DNA of 64,000 bases from Mytilisepta virgata. Lineage: Eukaryota > Mollusca > Bivalvia > Mytilida > Mytilidae. The notes under the pieces were generated by a model. That model saw nothing but the letters and a program-made list of their open reading frames with translations, was not told where the DNA came from and searched no databases. Positions 1 through 12,947 of this stretch are shown here, piece by piece. Location: positions 1 through 64,000 of the forward strand of contig JAPWFG010000026.1 of the NCBI GenBank assembly GCA_028015205.1, given 5' to 3'. Made by a program: the position numbers and the translations under genes. How positions within the stretch are numbered: the first letter of the stretch is position 1; every line of letters starts with the position of its first letter.

Positions 1-312
1 GGGGGTCACTTCCAATATATGATGAGGTAGGGATGAGCCGCTGGAATAGGTACCTTTTCCACACTTCGTAATATATGATCAGGGTGTGCAATTGAGATGA
101 AAATATGCGATAAGGATAGGAATTACTGATGGGATTATGTGATAAGGTCAATTGTTGCATCTAAATAAAATATCATTCAGTCTGACAGTTTATGAGTATA
201 ATCAATCATTGCAGTATAAATGCAAACATTGTTTTTCTTGAAATAAAGAATTTCTGTTTATTATAATCATTTTGATCCAAATATATGAAAAGGTATAAAA
301 ACATATTGAGTG

Positions 313-345
<33 letters not shown>
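1..345. mobile_element. short inverted-repeat element (MITE-like), left edge at window start
   Basis: The first bases (GGGGGTCACTTCCAATATAT) match, inverted, the end at 304-345, which reads GGGGGTCACTCAATATG on the other strand. The right end carries a 32-nt C tract (314-345). The same end sequence (GCCGCTGGAATAGGT and CACTTCC) recurs inverted at 6590-6652. No protein is encoded. The true left boundary may lie outside the window. Confidence 0.55.
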
Positions 346-346
<1 letters not shown>

Positions 347-2165
347 AGAATTTTTATGTACCAGGCATTGTTCAGTAGATGGAAGAGCGAAATTCATTTA
401 TTTTAACCTTCCATTTTTTTAAAGTAGGGTCTGTTCATAACCAAGGAATTATTTGTAATTTTAAAGTACATATCAGATTGTAATCCACTGATAATTTTCA
501 ATGAATCATAATCAGAATACAGATGTTTTTGTCTTGTACTGTTTAGTGAATCACTCTGTGCCAGTTGATCTCAGGTCTTCCGGTACATGTACATATACTT
601 GTCATATACATATATACATAGAAATATAAAATTTGTCTAATTGTAATAGGATGTTTTAAGGAAATGGCAGTTTTAAGTAAATATGAATGATTTCACAATA
701 TGCTTTATTTTTTTTTATAAACTCTTTGACTAATGGTTTTCATCTTTTGTAGGCTGGTGTACCTGCAAGTTTGTGAAATGATAGACTAATTTGTATTTGA
801 ACTCTGTAAAAATCAAATGTGACATCCTTAATAAGACAATAGATTACATGTATACAAGAAATCAATTAATTTATATATGGATCATTTATTTGATTAATTT
901 CATAAATCTGGTCACTGTAAAACATTTATTTTACAAAATTCTGAAAAATTTGAATTGTGGATAAAATAAATACCCCTACTGCAACAGAAGGGTATATTTT
1001 TGTATGTTCTAAAACATTTTTAATTACCCAGTATGTATTTCATTGTTACATATTATTCCTGAGTCTTCAAGAAAACATTTTTAATGATCATTGATGTAAA
1101 GTTTTCATTAAAGGACACACTGTATGTGTATTCATGAAATAATATGCAGATACAAATATTAATCATTATGAAAGAAAACATGCTTTATTAATGTCATATT
1201 CATTTTAAAAATTTGTATTTTTTTTTTTTTTTTTTTTTGTATTTCATTTAATATGTGTGTGCAAACATGTAACTTGGTTTTTGGTTTCCAATTGCTTTCT
1301 TTCAATATCTTATATCATGCAGTGAAGACAGTTTGAGCATTTAAAGAATAAATCTTTCAGATATTTAACTGCTAATGAGTTTTACTAGAAAATGTTATAT
1401 TGTTTGTTTAACACTGATAAATACAACATTATCATATATCTAAGCATTTAAGTTTTAACAAAGAAATTTCTGCTAATTTGGAAATTTCAGAAAAAAAAAT
1501 ATGAAAATAACTATCTTAATATTTAAATACTTTTTATTCTTAACATTTTTTTTTGTAACAAATGTTATTTGTGATTTTTATTGTTGATTATTTGTCATCA
1601 GACATATTTTGCTAGTTTGTTAATCATTTTAATACAGTTACAATTGTATAACTCAATCGGGGCATATGTAAATAAAATATATTCGGAGAAGCGATGTTTG
1701 ATTTTGGCTTATTATTTCATATTTGGTTGGCAGAAACTGCTAGCCTTAAGTTTAATGTATAACAGCCAAAGAAGTCATAAAAATCATTCTGTTCTTATAT
1801 TTACACAGAAATGTTTTGCTGAATAATAACTTTGTAGATTCCTGTGCTAAAAATGACTCAAAATAGACCCTCCAATACTGGGATGAGATGAGGGTTTGAT
1901 CCTCTGATCACGAGAACTTATTTTATTGCCCTTAACAAACATGAAGGTGGATTCCTAAACAGTGCATAAAATTGAATTTAACAGGATTTTCCAATGGAAA
2001 AATTTTGTTTTTAATTTGACAATGTATGGCAGGCTGGTGGCAAATGGGCTGGCAGGGGACTCCAAAATGTGATGAAAAAATCTTCTTTGCTGTCTGTCAG
2101 GTTAATTAATTCATGCACAAATTTATATTTGTTGAACTTGGAAAAAAGAATAAATTTCCAGTAAA
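346..2165. other. AT-rich intergenic stretch, nothing recognised
   Basis: AT-rich sequence with homopolymer T runs (about 1218-1237). Only short chance ORFs occur. No splice-consistent exon, RNA gene or repeat structure was recognised. Confidence 0.5.
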
Positions 2166-2267
2166 AATGTTGAAATTGTGGTATTAGTTTCCTTATTGCA
2201 ACTCGTGTTCTAGGACAATGTTGAAATTGTGGTATTAGTTTCCTTATTGCAACTCGTGTTCTAGGAC
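2166..2267. repeat. perfect 51-bp tandem duplication
   Basis: The 51 bases starting AATGTTGAAATTGTGG and ending TCTAGGAC occur twice back to back (2166-2216, 2217-2267) with no visible difference, implying a recent duplication. Confidence 0.9.
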
Positions 2268-2830
2268 TAAAAATAGAACAACAGGAAATGTTTACAAATT
2301 TTGAAGTCTTGTCTCAATTAGATTTAGATACTCTCACACCTCTACTTCAATTTTGTCATATGTACAGAACAATTATCGTAAAAATAAGTTGAATAAAAAA
2401 AAAAGTAAATATGTATTCTAATTGAATGGCTTGGCTCACAACACTTAGTATCCAGATGCATGTATATTAGTTTTACAGTACAATTCATCAAATTTATAGA
2501 GAAATGATTTGTAGGAAATCTTAGCTGCAACCAAAAAAAAGTAGAATTACTGTAACATTAATTAAAATAGCTACACATCTCTTGGTGATGTACACTGAAT
2601 TATCTTCATCTCAATTATTTTAAAGCTCATCTGGATTCTGGCTGTTTGAGAAACATAAATCGGCTGAGTTACTTCTCTCGAATTTAGGAATTACAATTAT
2701 CTCCGATGCCTAAAACTTGGGGAGAGCTAGGCTTAAAAATCATCAAAGAATTACCATACCATTTTGGGCAACAATTCCAAAAACAATTCCAAATGTGATC
2801 CATTATCTAAAGTAGGTTTACCGTATTTTT
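2268..2830. other. AT-rich intergenic stretch, nothing recognised
   Basis: No gene, RNA or repeat structure was recognised here. Confidence 0.45.
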
Positions 2831-3027
2831 GGAGCCTCGGTGGCCGAGTGGTCTAGGTAGTTCGTCATGAATACTCATGATCACTAGCCTTTCAACACTG
2901 AGGTTGCGAGTTCGAATCACCCTAATTGACAACGATTGCCAATTTTCCTAACTAAGGTTCTTCCACCAATAAAAACTGGCCGCCGCGAAATAGCCAAGTG
3001 TGCTGAAAACGACGTAAAACAAACCTT
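2831..3027 (+). mobile_element. tRNA-derived SINE, internally deleted copy
   Basis: It opens with a tRNA-like head, with a box A-like TGGCCGAGTGG and a box B-like GAGTTCGAATC. It ends with the same body as the SINE at 9715 (AAAACTGGCCGCCGCGAAAT, then GTGCTGAAAACG). Compared with that copy it lacks about 80 bp in the middle. The head resembles class II (Ser/Leu-type) tRNA. Confidence 0.8.
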
Positions 3028-3820
3028 TTACTTAATCTTTAAATCGAGAAAATGTCTTCTTATGCACAAAATAAGGTTCAAATTTTATTTATTATAATGC
3101 AAGATTGTTTACAAGTAATCTGAACCTTAAAATTGAGATTAACATCCACAGGAACTGTATATGATAGTATTATATGATCCTTGACATCCATTACTAATGT
3201 AAAAAGTGCTTTGTATTGGATTTCATGAATTTTAATTACGTTTGAGACAGAATTATGTAAGAATGTGCCATTAAGGACCCCAGTCATGCCAGTGGAAATA
3301 AGCCTTTATAGCTTTCTCGGGTTACCAGTATCAAATATAAACAAAATTCCTCTCATACTGGTATTAACATTTTACTTAACTTATTATTAGTTGTGGAATA
3401 TGTTTATGTGATATTTTTTTATATTTGATGACTAAAATCTATGTATTTACTCTTCACTTTAAACGATGTTAAATAGAATATAAATACTTGCGAATATGTC
3501 AAGTCGTTTCTGTAAATAAAAAGACATTAACTAGATGAAATATCAACGTGTACAAATAGTAACTCCGGGAAGTCGGAATAATTTTGCTTTCTCAGTTTTT
3601 CTACTTTCAACAAGCACTGATAAAGTTAAACTTGAGTAAACTTAATCAAGTTTCCTCGAACATTCAAACATAATTTCAATATGTTGGAAAAGAACTTCCT
3701 GAATGTAACTGAGTAAAACAGATGTGCAGTTGGATTCAAACGACATGGCGAATGACAGAACTACCGCGTATCATTGAAATGTTTCATGACATTAAATTAT
3801 TTTAACCGGGCTTCGTTTTT
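3028..3820. other. AT-rich intergenic stretch, nothing recognised
   Basis: Only short chance ORFs; no repeat or exon recognised. Confidence 0.45.
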
Positions 3821-4735
3821 AGCTCATCTGTCCTAAAAGGACATGTGAGCTTTTGCCATCACTTGGCGTCCGTCCATCTGTCGTCCGTCCGTCGTAAACT
3901 TTTACAAAGATCTTCTCCTCTGAAATCACTGAACCAATTACAGCCATAGTTAGTCTGGATGATCCGTAGGATATCTAGAATAAAGTCTATGTTTTATTTT
4001 CTTGTCCGTCAAGAAACATGGCCGCCATGGCTAAAAATAGAACATAGGCGGTAAAGTGCAGCTTTTGGCTTATATCTCAAAAACTAAAGATTTAGAGCAA
4101 AACTGACACGAATTAAAAATGTTCATCAGGTCAAGATCTACCTGCTGTGAAATTTTCAGATGAATCGGTCAACCCTTTGTATAGATAAAGACAAAACTAT
4201 AAACAACAAAAGTGTTCAGCAAAGTAAGATCTACAAATAAGTCAACATGACCAAAATCGTCAATTGAACCCTTATAGGAGTTTTTGCCATTGAAAGATTA
4301 TTTACATGTAAACAGAAAATAATGTTCGGACATATTGTCACAGATTTTTAGAGCATAACTTGAAATATGTAAAACGGTAGCTTAACAAGTAAAATGAGGA
4401 GTCAAGGGTCAAGGTCATTGAAAAAATCCATAGCAACCGATGAAAAATTCCCTAGCAACGGATGAACACGTCCCTAGCAACCATATATATTTGGGTTTAG
4501 GACCTTATAATTTGCCTGTACAAGGCAAAAAGAAAGGTCCAGTGTCAAGGTCATTGAAAAAGTCCATAGCAACCGATGAAAAAGTCCCTAGTAACCACAT
4601 CTATTTGGGTTCAGGATTATATATTTTAGCTTTACAGGTCATTATTAAGGAGAAAATTGCGACAGTATACTCAGTAGACCCTTTCTTCTCTAAACGCTCA
4701 AGTTGCATTTTCGTAGAGAACGACCAAAATATCTA
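3821..4735. repeat. AGCTCA-end dispersed repeat, left end plus internal ~130-bp duplication
   Basis: It begins TTAGCTCATCTGTCCTAAAAG and continues GTGAGCTTTTGCCATCACTTGGCGTCCGTC (split here across about 3840-3880). The inverse of this end occurs at 16217-16294 and at 28110-28150. Inside, a block with CATTGAAAAA(A/G)TCCATAGCAACC and CCCTAG(C/T)AACCA occurs twice (about 4410-4520 and 4545-4640). The right boundary is unclear. This end type is very common in bivalve genomes (recalled knowledge, not searched). Confidence 0.65.
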
Positions 4736-5863
4736 ACTATGAAGGAATCAGCAATAAAATTAAATAGCAAAACTCAATTTTTTAATGAATAGTTTACAAT
4801 AAACATAACAGAAAAACACACACTAGTAACAAATATTTTATTTTTTGCCGAACAAACAGGCATGAATACGAACAATTAGAGGGCACGTCAATAAACCTTT
4901 TGTGATGTTAATTTTGAAGCAGTTTATGTAGATATTACAACAACTTATGTCAGCAGTGCTCAAGGCGAACTAAAGAAAATAAAAGAAATTCTAAATTGAC
5001 CTGCTTCAAACGCTTTCAGTGTACATCCGTGCTAAAATATAAATATTTTAATTTCAATGTCGAAGACGTCAGACGGCTTATTTGCCAACATCATCGTAAA
5101 GTTTCCCACAAAAAGTTGTGTTATGTCATGACGTCTTCGTGTCTGAATACATACTAGTATGTTGCTGCGTTTCAAAACGTCGTAGAAACTGTCATATTAA
5201 AATAGAAATAGGTCACGGTGGTTTGAAAATATCATGATTGTACAACGGGTAGGCAATATATTTGGCATAAAGGGCTTATCTGTGGTAAAATTAGGATATT
5301 TTGAAGCCACCGTAAATTGTTAATCAAATATTGTTTAACAGATTCCTACAAGAAATGACCGAAGAGTGTAAAAGACAAACTATCTGCGGACAGAGTCATT
5401 CATGCATGAGGACGGCAGTCCTTACTTTATCTCTAAAGAAATACATATACCTGCAAAATGTGAATCATCGTGCCAAAGTTAAATTTTATTGTTTGAAATC
5501 TGCATTTACCATAAAATGTTTGTATTAAACTTTCCGTTTACTTTTTTCCGTTCGGCTGTATAAGGTAGTGCCTTCTCACGGTAAAATATTTCACATGCAT
5601 GTGAGGAATCAAATCTTAACGAAAACACGGGTAGTAAACAGCACATGCTATATACCAGAAACCTGTTATGGTTACCTCAACATCCCGCCAAATTGTAGGA
5701 AATCTTTTCATTCTCATATTTAGAAACATTGACAGTAGAACATCAGCACCACTTGACATAATGACATTGTAAAATAATAACATTTTCTGAATTGTGACGT
5801 CAAGTTTTTCTTTGTGATGTCAAGGAAACAACAAAATGGATAACAGGAAAGATCTACAACCTC
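4736..5863. other. intergenic stretch, nothing recognised
   Basis: Only short chance ORFs; the sequence around 5040-5180 is slightly richer in CpG. No exon or repeat recognised. Confidence 0.4.
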
Positions 5864-6652
5864 GGGGGGGGGGGGGGGGGAGGGGCACTTCTATACTTAA
5901 TTGATAGGGGGTGCCGCTGGGGATCTGTAACCCCACCCTTTTCATATAATTAAAATTTTTAAAATGTATACCTTTTCATATATTGCATAGTTAAAAATGT
6001 AACCTTTTCCCATATTAATGTTAGTTGACTGTGCGGTGTATACCAAAGTGTCGAAGAGGAAAAATGTGTGGATAAAAACAAACAAGAACAACCAGAGACA
6101 TAATAGACGAAGAATTAACAAATAATACAAAAAAATAAAAAATAAAGAGTACATGCAGCAACCCAATTAAAAAACCAAGGGTGAATTCAGGGGATCTGTA
6201 TCTGTATCTGTATTAAGAAATCCCTCCTTCAAAGGAGCACTTCGTAAAGAATAGGAGGTTTTCGGGAATATTTTTGTCATGTGGGAACTGACAATCAATG
6301 GCGGTCAATCCGATCGTGGTGACGACATTAGAATTTTTTAAGGGACAAACTCACAGGCACTTGTCTCACAAAAAAATAAAGTGTACAAACCTACCTAAGG
6401 AGTGGTTAGAAGACAAACCGTAGATATTCTGGCAAATTCCGCCGTTATCAAAGGAACCCCCTCGAGAGCTGTGAGGGAACAAATCTGAGCCAAAAATACA
6501 GGGCTTTTCGTATAACAAGTAATGTGTACTTTATTGACCTTATTATATATTTATGATAGTTTTCCCGACCTATTCACATATTTTCAAGCTTGAAAAGGTG
6601 ACCTATTCCAGCGGCACGTCCTATGACCTTGTATATAGGAAGTGGCCCCTCC
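5864..6652. mobile_element. ~0.79-kb terminal-inverted-repeat element with poly-G end
   Basis: The left end is a 17-nt G tract (5864-5880) followed by AGGGGCACTTCTATACTT and GGTGCCGCTGG. The right end (about 6595-6652), read on the other strand, gives GGAGGGGCCACTTCCTATAT and GTGCCGCTGGAATAGG. The ends are imperfect inverted repeats of about 55 bp. They match the element at 1-345. No transposase ORF is present, so it is a non-autonomous element. Confidence 0.65.
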
Positions 6653-8061
6653 GAGTCTACAACATTTACCATGACATATCCAATCAATCAACGTCATCCA
6701 GCAGGCACAACCCCGGACAAAAAATAACATACAACAGAAAGTCAGGATAGTACCGGGATTCGTATGAATTAAGCAATGTCAGACGTTTCTGTCAACTCGG
6801 TTACACTTTCCAAAAATCTCCTGTTTACAGTAATAGCGAGCGCTATAAGAGCATATGCATTTTCTACATATGGTCATTTAGAAAAGTCTTTGTTTAATGG
6901 GGGCAGCTATATTGTCCTACATACTAAGGCAAGAAAAACGTTTCGTTCGCCGAAAGTAAGTAAACTAATGGAAATAGCTGGCTTCAAATTATAATTTTTA
7001 TAGTCAGAATCGTGATACCGGATAAGAGTTTTTGGAAAAGACTAATATTGCTGTGCTCGCATATACATTACGTGATGCCAATTTTTATCCACTGTAAAGT
7101 GCTCATTTCTACTATTTATCTCTTATCTTCAGTGCTCAAGGCCAATCTTCTTGAACGGAAATTTGAAATAATAACAAAAACGTTTTAGAGCATATTTAAA
7201 TGTTTAATGATATAATATAAGGTCAAGGCGAAGTTCATTTGTTTACCGTTTCAAGGGTAACATCCCGGCCCTGTTATTGTATTACATCCCCGGCTGATTG
7301 TCTGACATCGTAGTCGTTATGACGTTGACTCCGGGGGGAGGGGGTGCAATTGCGTCGCTCTAAGGTAGAAATAATGGTGTGTTCAGACATACAGTTATTG
7401 CATAACGTAAAACGTTTTCGAATCGTTTCAAAACGCATGTTGAGTTCACGCGTCTCTTCATTTTAGCTAAAACCCATTCGAAAAGCATTTTTTAGCCGTG
7501 TAAACGCATATTTAGACTAATTCGTTTCAGAATCACAAGTACATGTTGTTATTTGTACAGTCAATATAATGTTATGCAGGTAATTTGTATAATTTAAATT
7601 TTAGGTATTTTTATAAAGTACAGTGTACTGCCTCCATGGTATAACCACGCCTTAAGCCACATTTTTTCACATTTAGGTCACAGATACATTGTTATAGCTT
7701 TACTGAACACCTCAACTCCTTAGACATGTTAGAACTAAGTAAATAACCCGAATGCATATGTGAGGCAGTTACACATCTAACGTTATTTCTACTTTGATGG
7801 AGAAATAAAAAATATCCAGATGGTAGATGGGCAGTCTTCATTGTCCATTTAAAAAATATTGATACCCTTATTTTTTATTAAATGTATTTGCAATTTCTCT
7901 GTTCTCACGAATTCGCCTGGTGGAATTAATTCAATCGATTGAAATTGTGCATATAATCAACATACAGACCGAACAAGGTTAGCTTAATTTTATTACCTCA
8001 TGATGCATTGAGATTGTACATTCATTTTTATTTTTATTTTTTTTTATTTTGGTTATAATAA
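6653..8061. other. intergenic stretch with one unrecognised 72-codon ORF
   Basis: An ATG-started ORF at 6776-6994 (plus) has no recognised motif and no splice or regulatory support, so it is not called as a gene. The rest is AT-rich with a short G run at 7333-7344. Confidence 0.4.
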
Positions 8062-8398
8062 TTAGGCCACACAAAATTGATTTTTGATTCTTTGGATTTC
8101 ATGGTAAATGTAGGTGCGAGACAGCAAATATTAAAAAAAAAATTCTGGCGGGCTAGTTTTTTTTTCAAGCAAAGATCAAACTTAAGTGCGACCCAATTTT
8201 TAACTAAAGTATTGTAAAAAATGGAAGAAAATCAAATTTTTAAAAAATTTTAGGAGCGGGCGATAGTTTTTTCCTTTTAATTTGTTGAAAAAATGAAGAA
8301 TAGGAGGCGAATTTTGAGCATTTATTTATAGATGAAGCGGCCAAAAAATTGTAGCGGCGAAATCGAAAGACCTATAAATCAATTTGGTTGTGGCCTAA
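8062..8398. mobile_element. MITE, TTAGGCCACAC family, copy 1
   Basis: The left end TTAGGCCACACAAAATTGAT is inverted at the right end (ATCAATTTGGTTGTGGCCTAA), with arms of about 20-25 bp. Two further members lie at 34117-34469 and 37181-37527. There is no coding capacity. Confidence 0.8.
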
Positions 8399-9324
8399 CT
8401 TGTAAGGGATTTAACAGCTCCCACTGATTGAAAAATATTTCCAGGCGTGAGTTATCCTTACGGATCTTTCCTCCAGCTTATCTCTCGCATGCCAGAAGTT
8501 TTTGGTTAAACGTTTTAATTTTGTGATAACAACAATGCCCTCTAAATTTAACGCACTTTGAAATAAAAAATGGTGTTTTCAAACGTGGAGTTGGTCCACT
8601 TGACGCACTTTGATTTTTTATTATTATTTTTTTTAAGCTTGACTAATGCACTTTGAATTTGGAAAATATATGTAATAAGTAGTAACTCGACAAAATATAT
8701 CAAAGATATGTATTTCTTATACACAATGTATCTACATTCCATATAGCGGGGTGGAAAAAAGAAAACTAGGTTTTAAACGTAAGAAACCTTTGAATGCTTA
8801 TTATTTTACGGGACTATAAGGATACAGTGGTAATACAAATCATCCATCGACAACATGAAAATCAAACACTGTCATCCAACAAATAATAGTTAAAATCTGC
8901 AACTCCGTAAAGGAAATAAAACAAAATATAAATAAATAAAAATAAAAAATTAAAAAATAACAAAAACATTAAAATGAATAAATGTATATCAGATGAAAGG
9001 AAAAGATTTGCTGTTCGTCCTGTAATTATTACCTGCAATACATAAAGGTTATCGAACGCCGGACGTCACGACGTTGCCTAAAAAAAATCACCAAAATTAG
9101 TACCTTGATGTTATCTTCAACAGCAGATACCACGAAATCGAGCTTGGGGACCCCCAAGTATTTTTATATCGTCAGAAAGCTCGTGGATGAGGCAATATAA
9201 TATTAGTTTTACACGAAACTGTAGGATTAACATCGATGGTTTTATAGACTTTTCGAAAATAAGCATGGGTACCCCTTTTTTTCATTTCATATTCCAATGT
9301 ATTTCGATTAGCTTTCGATTAGCT
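8399..9324. other. AT-rich intergenic stretch, nothing recognised
   Basis: Poly-A/T rich; no gene or repeat boundaries recognised. Confidence 0.4.
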
Positions 9325-9327
9325 TTA

Positions 9328-9671
9328 GGGACGAGATCAAAATTTCAATGTAGGCTAAAAAATTAATACAAACAGTCTAAAGGGGGGGGGGGGGGGGGGT
9401 AAGAATCGCTGCAAGTTTGTTATCCGATATAAATTTTGGGATTTAAAAATACGGATTCAAGTGATGTCCAAGTCAATATACAGAACAAACATACATTGTT
9501 GAGGAAAAACAGGACCCATGATACAAAAAGTATACTCTCAAAGCATATGCCCATATTGGTCAATCAATTTTTCCCAAATTAAATTAAAAGAGGGGGTGGA
9601 GGGGAGGGGGTCAGTGAAAAAACTATGTGAATTAAGTTTTTTATCCTACATTGAACTTTTGATCTCGTCCC
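9328..9671. mobile_element. MITE with TTA target duplication (PIF/Harbinger-like)
   Basis: The left end GGGACGAGATCAAAATTTCA recurs inverted at the right end (TTGAACTTTTGATCTCGTCCC), giving arms of about 43 bp. The trinucleotide TTA flanks it on both sides (9325-9327 and 9672-9674). A 3-bp TTA/TAA duplication with G-rich termini is the hallmark of the PIF/Harbinger superfamily, so the assignment is inference. An 18-nt G tract lies inside at 9382-9399. Confidence 0.75.
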
Positions 9672-9714
9672 TTACATAAAGCAAAAAAATATACTTTCAA
9701 TTACTTCGACTTGA

Positions 9715-9982
9715 GGGGCCTCGGTGGCCGAGTGGTCTAGGTAGTTCGTTATGACTACTACTGATCACTAGCCTGTCAACGCTGGGGTTGTGAATTCGAA
9801 TCTCACCTGTGGCGGGGTGTGTTCGACTCCGATCTTAATTGACAAGGATTGCCAACTTTCCTACCGAAGGTCGGTGGTTCTCTCCGGGTACTCCGGCTTC
9901 CTCCACCAATAAAAACTGGCCGCCGCGAAATGGCCAAAATGTGCTGAAAACGGCGTTAAACCCCAAATAAACAAATAAACAA
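9715..9982 (+). mobile_element. full-length tRNA-derived SINE with 12-bp target-site duplication
   Basis: It is flanked by ACTTCGACTTGA on both sides (9703-9714 and 9983-9994). The 5' head has box A-like TGGCCGAGTGG and a box B-like region GTGAATTCGAATC. The body contains AAAACTGGCCGCCGCGAAAT, and the tail is GGCGTTAAACCCC followed by (AAATAAAC)n. The length is 268 bp. This is the best-preserved member here; fragments are at 2831 and 29768. Confidence 0.92.
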
Positions 9983-9994
9983 ACTTCGACTTGA

Positions 9995-11314
9995 TCTTAA
10001 GATATCTGAAAAGGGTCAAAGAACCATAATCCTTGGTACAACACGTTCACGATTAACGCCAGATCTCACCAAAATTCAATTGCTATAATATCATTATGCT
10101 CGAGATATTTATAAACCACAGAGAAATAAATCATTAAAAACATATAACTAGAGCCAAAACGGAAATTGGCTGTTCAAAATACTTAAATGTATAATAAGTA
10201 CTTGACTATCCGAGACAATATATGATATTAAATGATGGGAAAAACAATTCTTTGTTATACGTTTGGTGGAATGTGTTCATGGTATATGCACATACCAAAA
10301 AATTATGGACCGAAAACGGCCTTTACAATATCTCTGAATATTGATACTATACCTCATATCAAATTTAAATCCAAAATGACAAAAACAAAAAACAAAAAAA
10401 ACTGCAAGATATTGATGCAGCAGATTGAAATCCAAAAGGAAGAATAAAAAAAAACCTATCCAAACTTTCATTTTTCGCCATTTAAATTTATTGTATATTA
10501 TGACACATGTAAAAGTGTAAATAATGTTACAAAGAACATGAAGGATAAAAAGATTAAATCAATCTGATGTACAAATTAACAAACACAAAAACATTAAAAT
10601 AACACTTTGGTAAGACGAAACCCTGAAAACCAGAGGTAAACGTAGATGGTATATTTAGAATGTTAAGTGGTTCCAGATCCCTGTTCCACAAACATTCGTA
10701 TGACTGTGATCGAGACTGGTTCCAGGACATGCAAATACGATACAAACTCTGAAGACCGGAAATCAGATCGTAGTCGTAGGAATGTTTTTAAAACGTGATC
10801 CTGCTCTTTTTACGACACTTGTACTGTCACGTATCGCAATTTTTAAATGGATAAATTAATTGGTAAATGGAAAAAAATAAATCGTAATAAAGGTTGCACA
10901 TGACCAGTGTCAGAAGTTTATATAGCAGATTCCTCTCTATTTCCCTTTTTTCGGAAATGTACAGGAACTTCGATCTCAAAAACGAATATTTTTTTCCATT
11001 TCTATCATGTGTCATATCTGTTACTTGTATACTAATACAAAATTCCTGTCGTTTCTAATTTTCGATCTTTATTTATAGAAATTGGTACAAATTGGTTCTT
11101 CAAAATCGTTTGAAACAATCTTTTTTTTTTAAATTAAAGCTTATTCAAAGCGATTTCTATTGATGCAATCTCATTTACTGTTTTGCATTTAACATATTTA
11201 ATAATCAACACAAACAAAACTAGAATCATTCTATAAAGAAATTAAATCAATAAACCTAATGAATGAAAAAAAAAAAAAAAAAAAACAGTCATCACAAGCT
11301 TAAATTCTTAAAAT
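9995..11314. other. AT-rich intergenic stretch, nothing recognised
   Basis: There is an A tract at about 11268-11285. Overlapping short ORFs on both strands at 10232-10471 have no recognised motif. Confidence 0.4.
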
Positions 11315-12014
11315 TTGAACTGAGTGGGCCCCCGGTTAAAAATCGATATTCTAAATCCTTATTGTGCAACTACATACATGACATATAGTGTAGGACAATA
11401 CTATATATAATCACAATGCATAAATTTCAAAATGATCGAAAGAGAAGTTAGGTCACAGGCTTAAATGGAAAATTTCAAATTCCGACCCCCTGTTGGCCCC
11501 AATTTTTAGAAAATCAAAATTCTAAAACCTTATTGCGCATCTGCAAATGGTGTATATGACAATACAATTTAAAAATAAAATGCATAAATTTAAAAATTAA
11601 GGAGGAGTTTAAGTCACAAGCTTAAATTGACAGTTTTTTGAAATTCGAGCCCCGTTGACCCAATTTTAGAAAATCAAATTTCTAAAACCTTATTTCGCAT
11701 CTGCATATGGTTCATGAAATACTGTATAGAAAAAATGCATAAATTGAAAAATGAAAGACGAGTTTAGATCACAATCTTGAATTCAAAATTTTCCAAGTTC
11801 GACCCTTGTGGGCCCCTTGTTTAGAAAATCAAAATTTTAAAACCTTATTGCGCATCTACACACTAGGTAGTATGCAACCATTCTATATAGAAATTTAATT
11901 CCTAAACACAAAAATGAGGAGAGTTGATGTCACAAGAAAGTGTGACGGACGGACGTACGAAAGGACGTTGACAATCGCTATATCCCCGAACTTTCTTCAA
12001 AAATGCGGGGATAA
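11315..12014. repeat. tandem repeat, four ~155-171-bp units, ending in a GGACGGACG repeat terminus
   Basis: The core ACCTTATTGCGCATCTGC (variants) recurs at about 11357, 11528, 11688 and 11843, each followed by AATGCATAAATT and preceded by TTAGAAAATCAAAATT. The array ends in TGTGACGGACGGACGTACG and ATATCCCCGAACTTTCTTCA (11940-12014). That terminus looks like the end of a dispersed element. No coding potential. Confidence 0.8.
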
Positions 12015-12761
12015 TAAGGAAACAACATAGCATTCCCCAAGAATAATATACGTAATATTTTCGAAGGATTATTTGTATCATCAACCTTGGTTGCCTTATT
12101 TGGTAAATTGTTTCATCATGACACGAGACCACAAAAGCGGAAACAAACAATTAAAATAATCGAAACTAAATCTGAATAAAATGGGAACAAATAATAAATG
12201 AAAGTCACTTGATTCATAACAATTTATTAACATTAAAATTCTCAGAAATTAAAATAATTCTACTCGGGAAATCCAGAACAATCCTATCAACATGAAACCA
12301 AGCATTGTGTCATACATGTATGTGTGTATCAATTAATAATTATGAACGATACAGGCGGATGTACGTGAGATAGTAGAAATCTAAGCCAAGAATACATAAT
12401 TTGTAAATGACTTACACTTCCAGAGCACCCGATGTTACTCCAGTTCTTTTTTATTTTGGAGTTCACATTGCAAGTAATGAAATATTTCATTGATTTTAAT
12501 AGTCATAGTGTCTGGTTCTGATTCTCTTTGGTTGGCTATATATTTTTCTCCTATTCTTGACGTGTTTAATCGGTGGGATAAAAATACATAATATCTTTAA
12601 CCACTTCCCGGTGATTAAATTTCTACGTGGGAATTATCGTCCTTTTTTCTACAGTTATTGGAACGATAAACTAGAGAAGTCCCGAAATGACGTCTATGTA
12701 AACAAACTACATAGCAACGACATTTTCTTGAGGTTTTTGTCGAAAATCATAGGAGAAACAT
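12015..12761. other. intergenic stretch, nothing recognised
   Basis: No gene or repeat boundary recognised. Confidence 0.4.
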
Positions 12762-12922
12762 GATTCTCCTTCAATTTACTCGTGAGTAATGGAATTTCGC
12801 CACCCTCAATTGATAAATTTTTGATTTTAACACGCTCGCTAAAGGCTCGCGTGTTGAAAATCGAAAATTTAACTATCGCGGGTGGAGAAATTCCATAACT
12901 CACTCGTACCTGAAGGAGAATC
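12762..12922. mobile_element. 161-bp foldback (palindromic) element
   Basis: The left arm starts GATTCTCCTTCAATTTACTC and the right arm is its imperfect inverse (GTACCTGAAGGAGAATC). The whole element folds around a centre near GCTCGCTAAAGGCTCGCG. The arms share ATGGAATTTC, CCACCC and TTTTGATTTT. Confidence 0.85.
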
Positions 12923-12947
12923 TATATTTATTCCATTGGCAGTGAAT

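Noticed and set aside
206..397. Glycine-rich minus-strand ORF
   Set aside because: Produced by the 32-nt C tract at a MITE end.
4440..4736. 98-codon ORF at 4440-4736
   Set aside because: It covers the internal duplication of a dispersed repeat (repeated ATDE(H/K)VPSNHIYLG), so it is not a gene.
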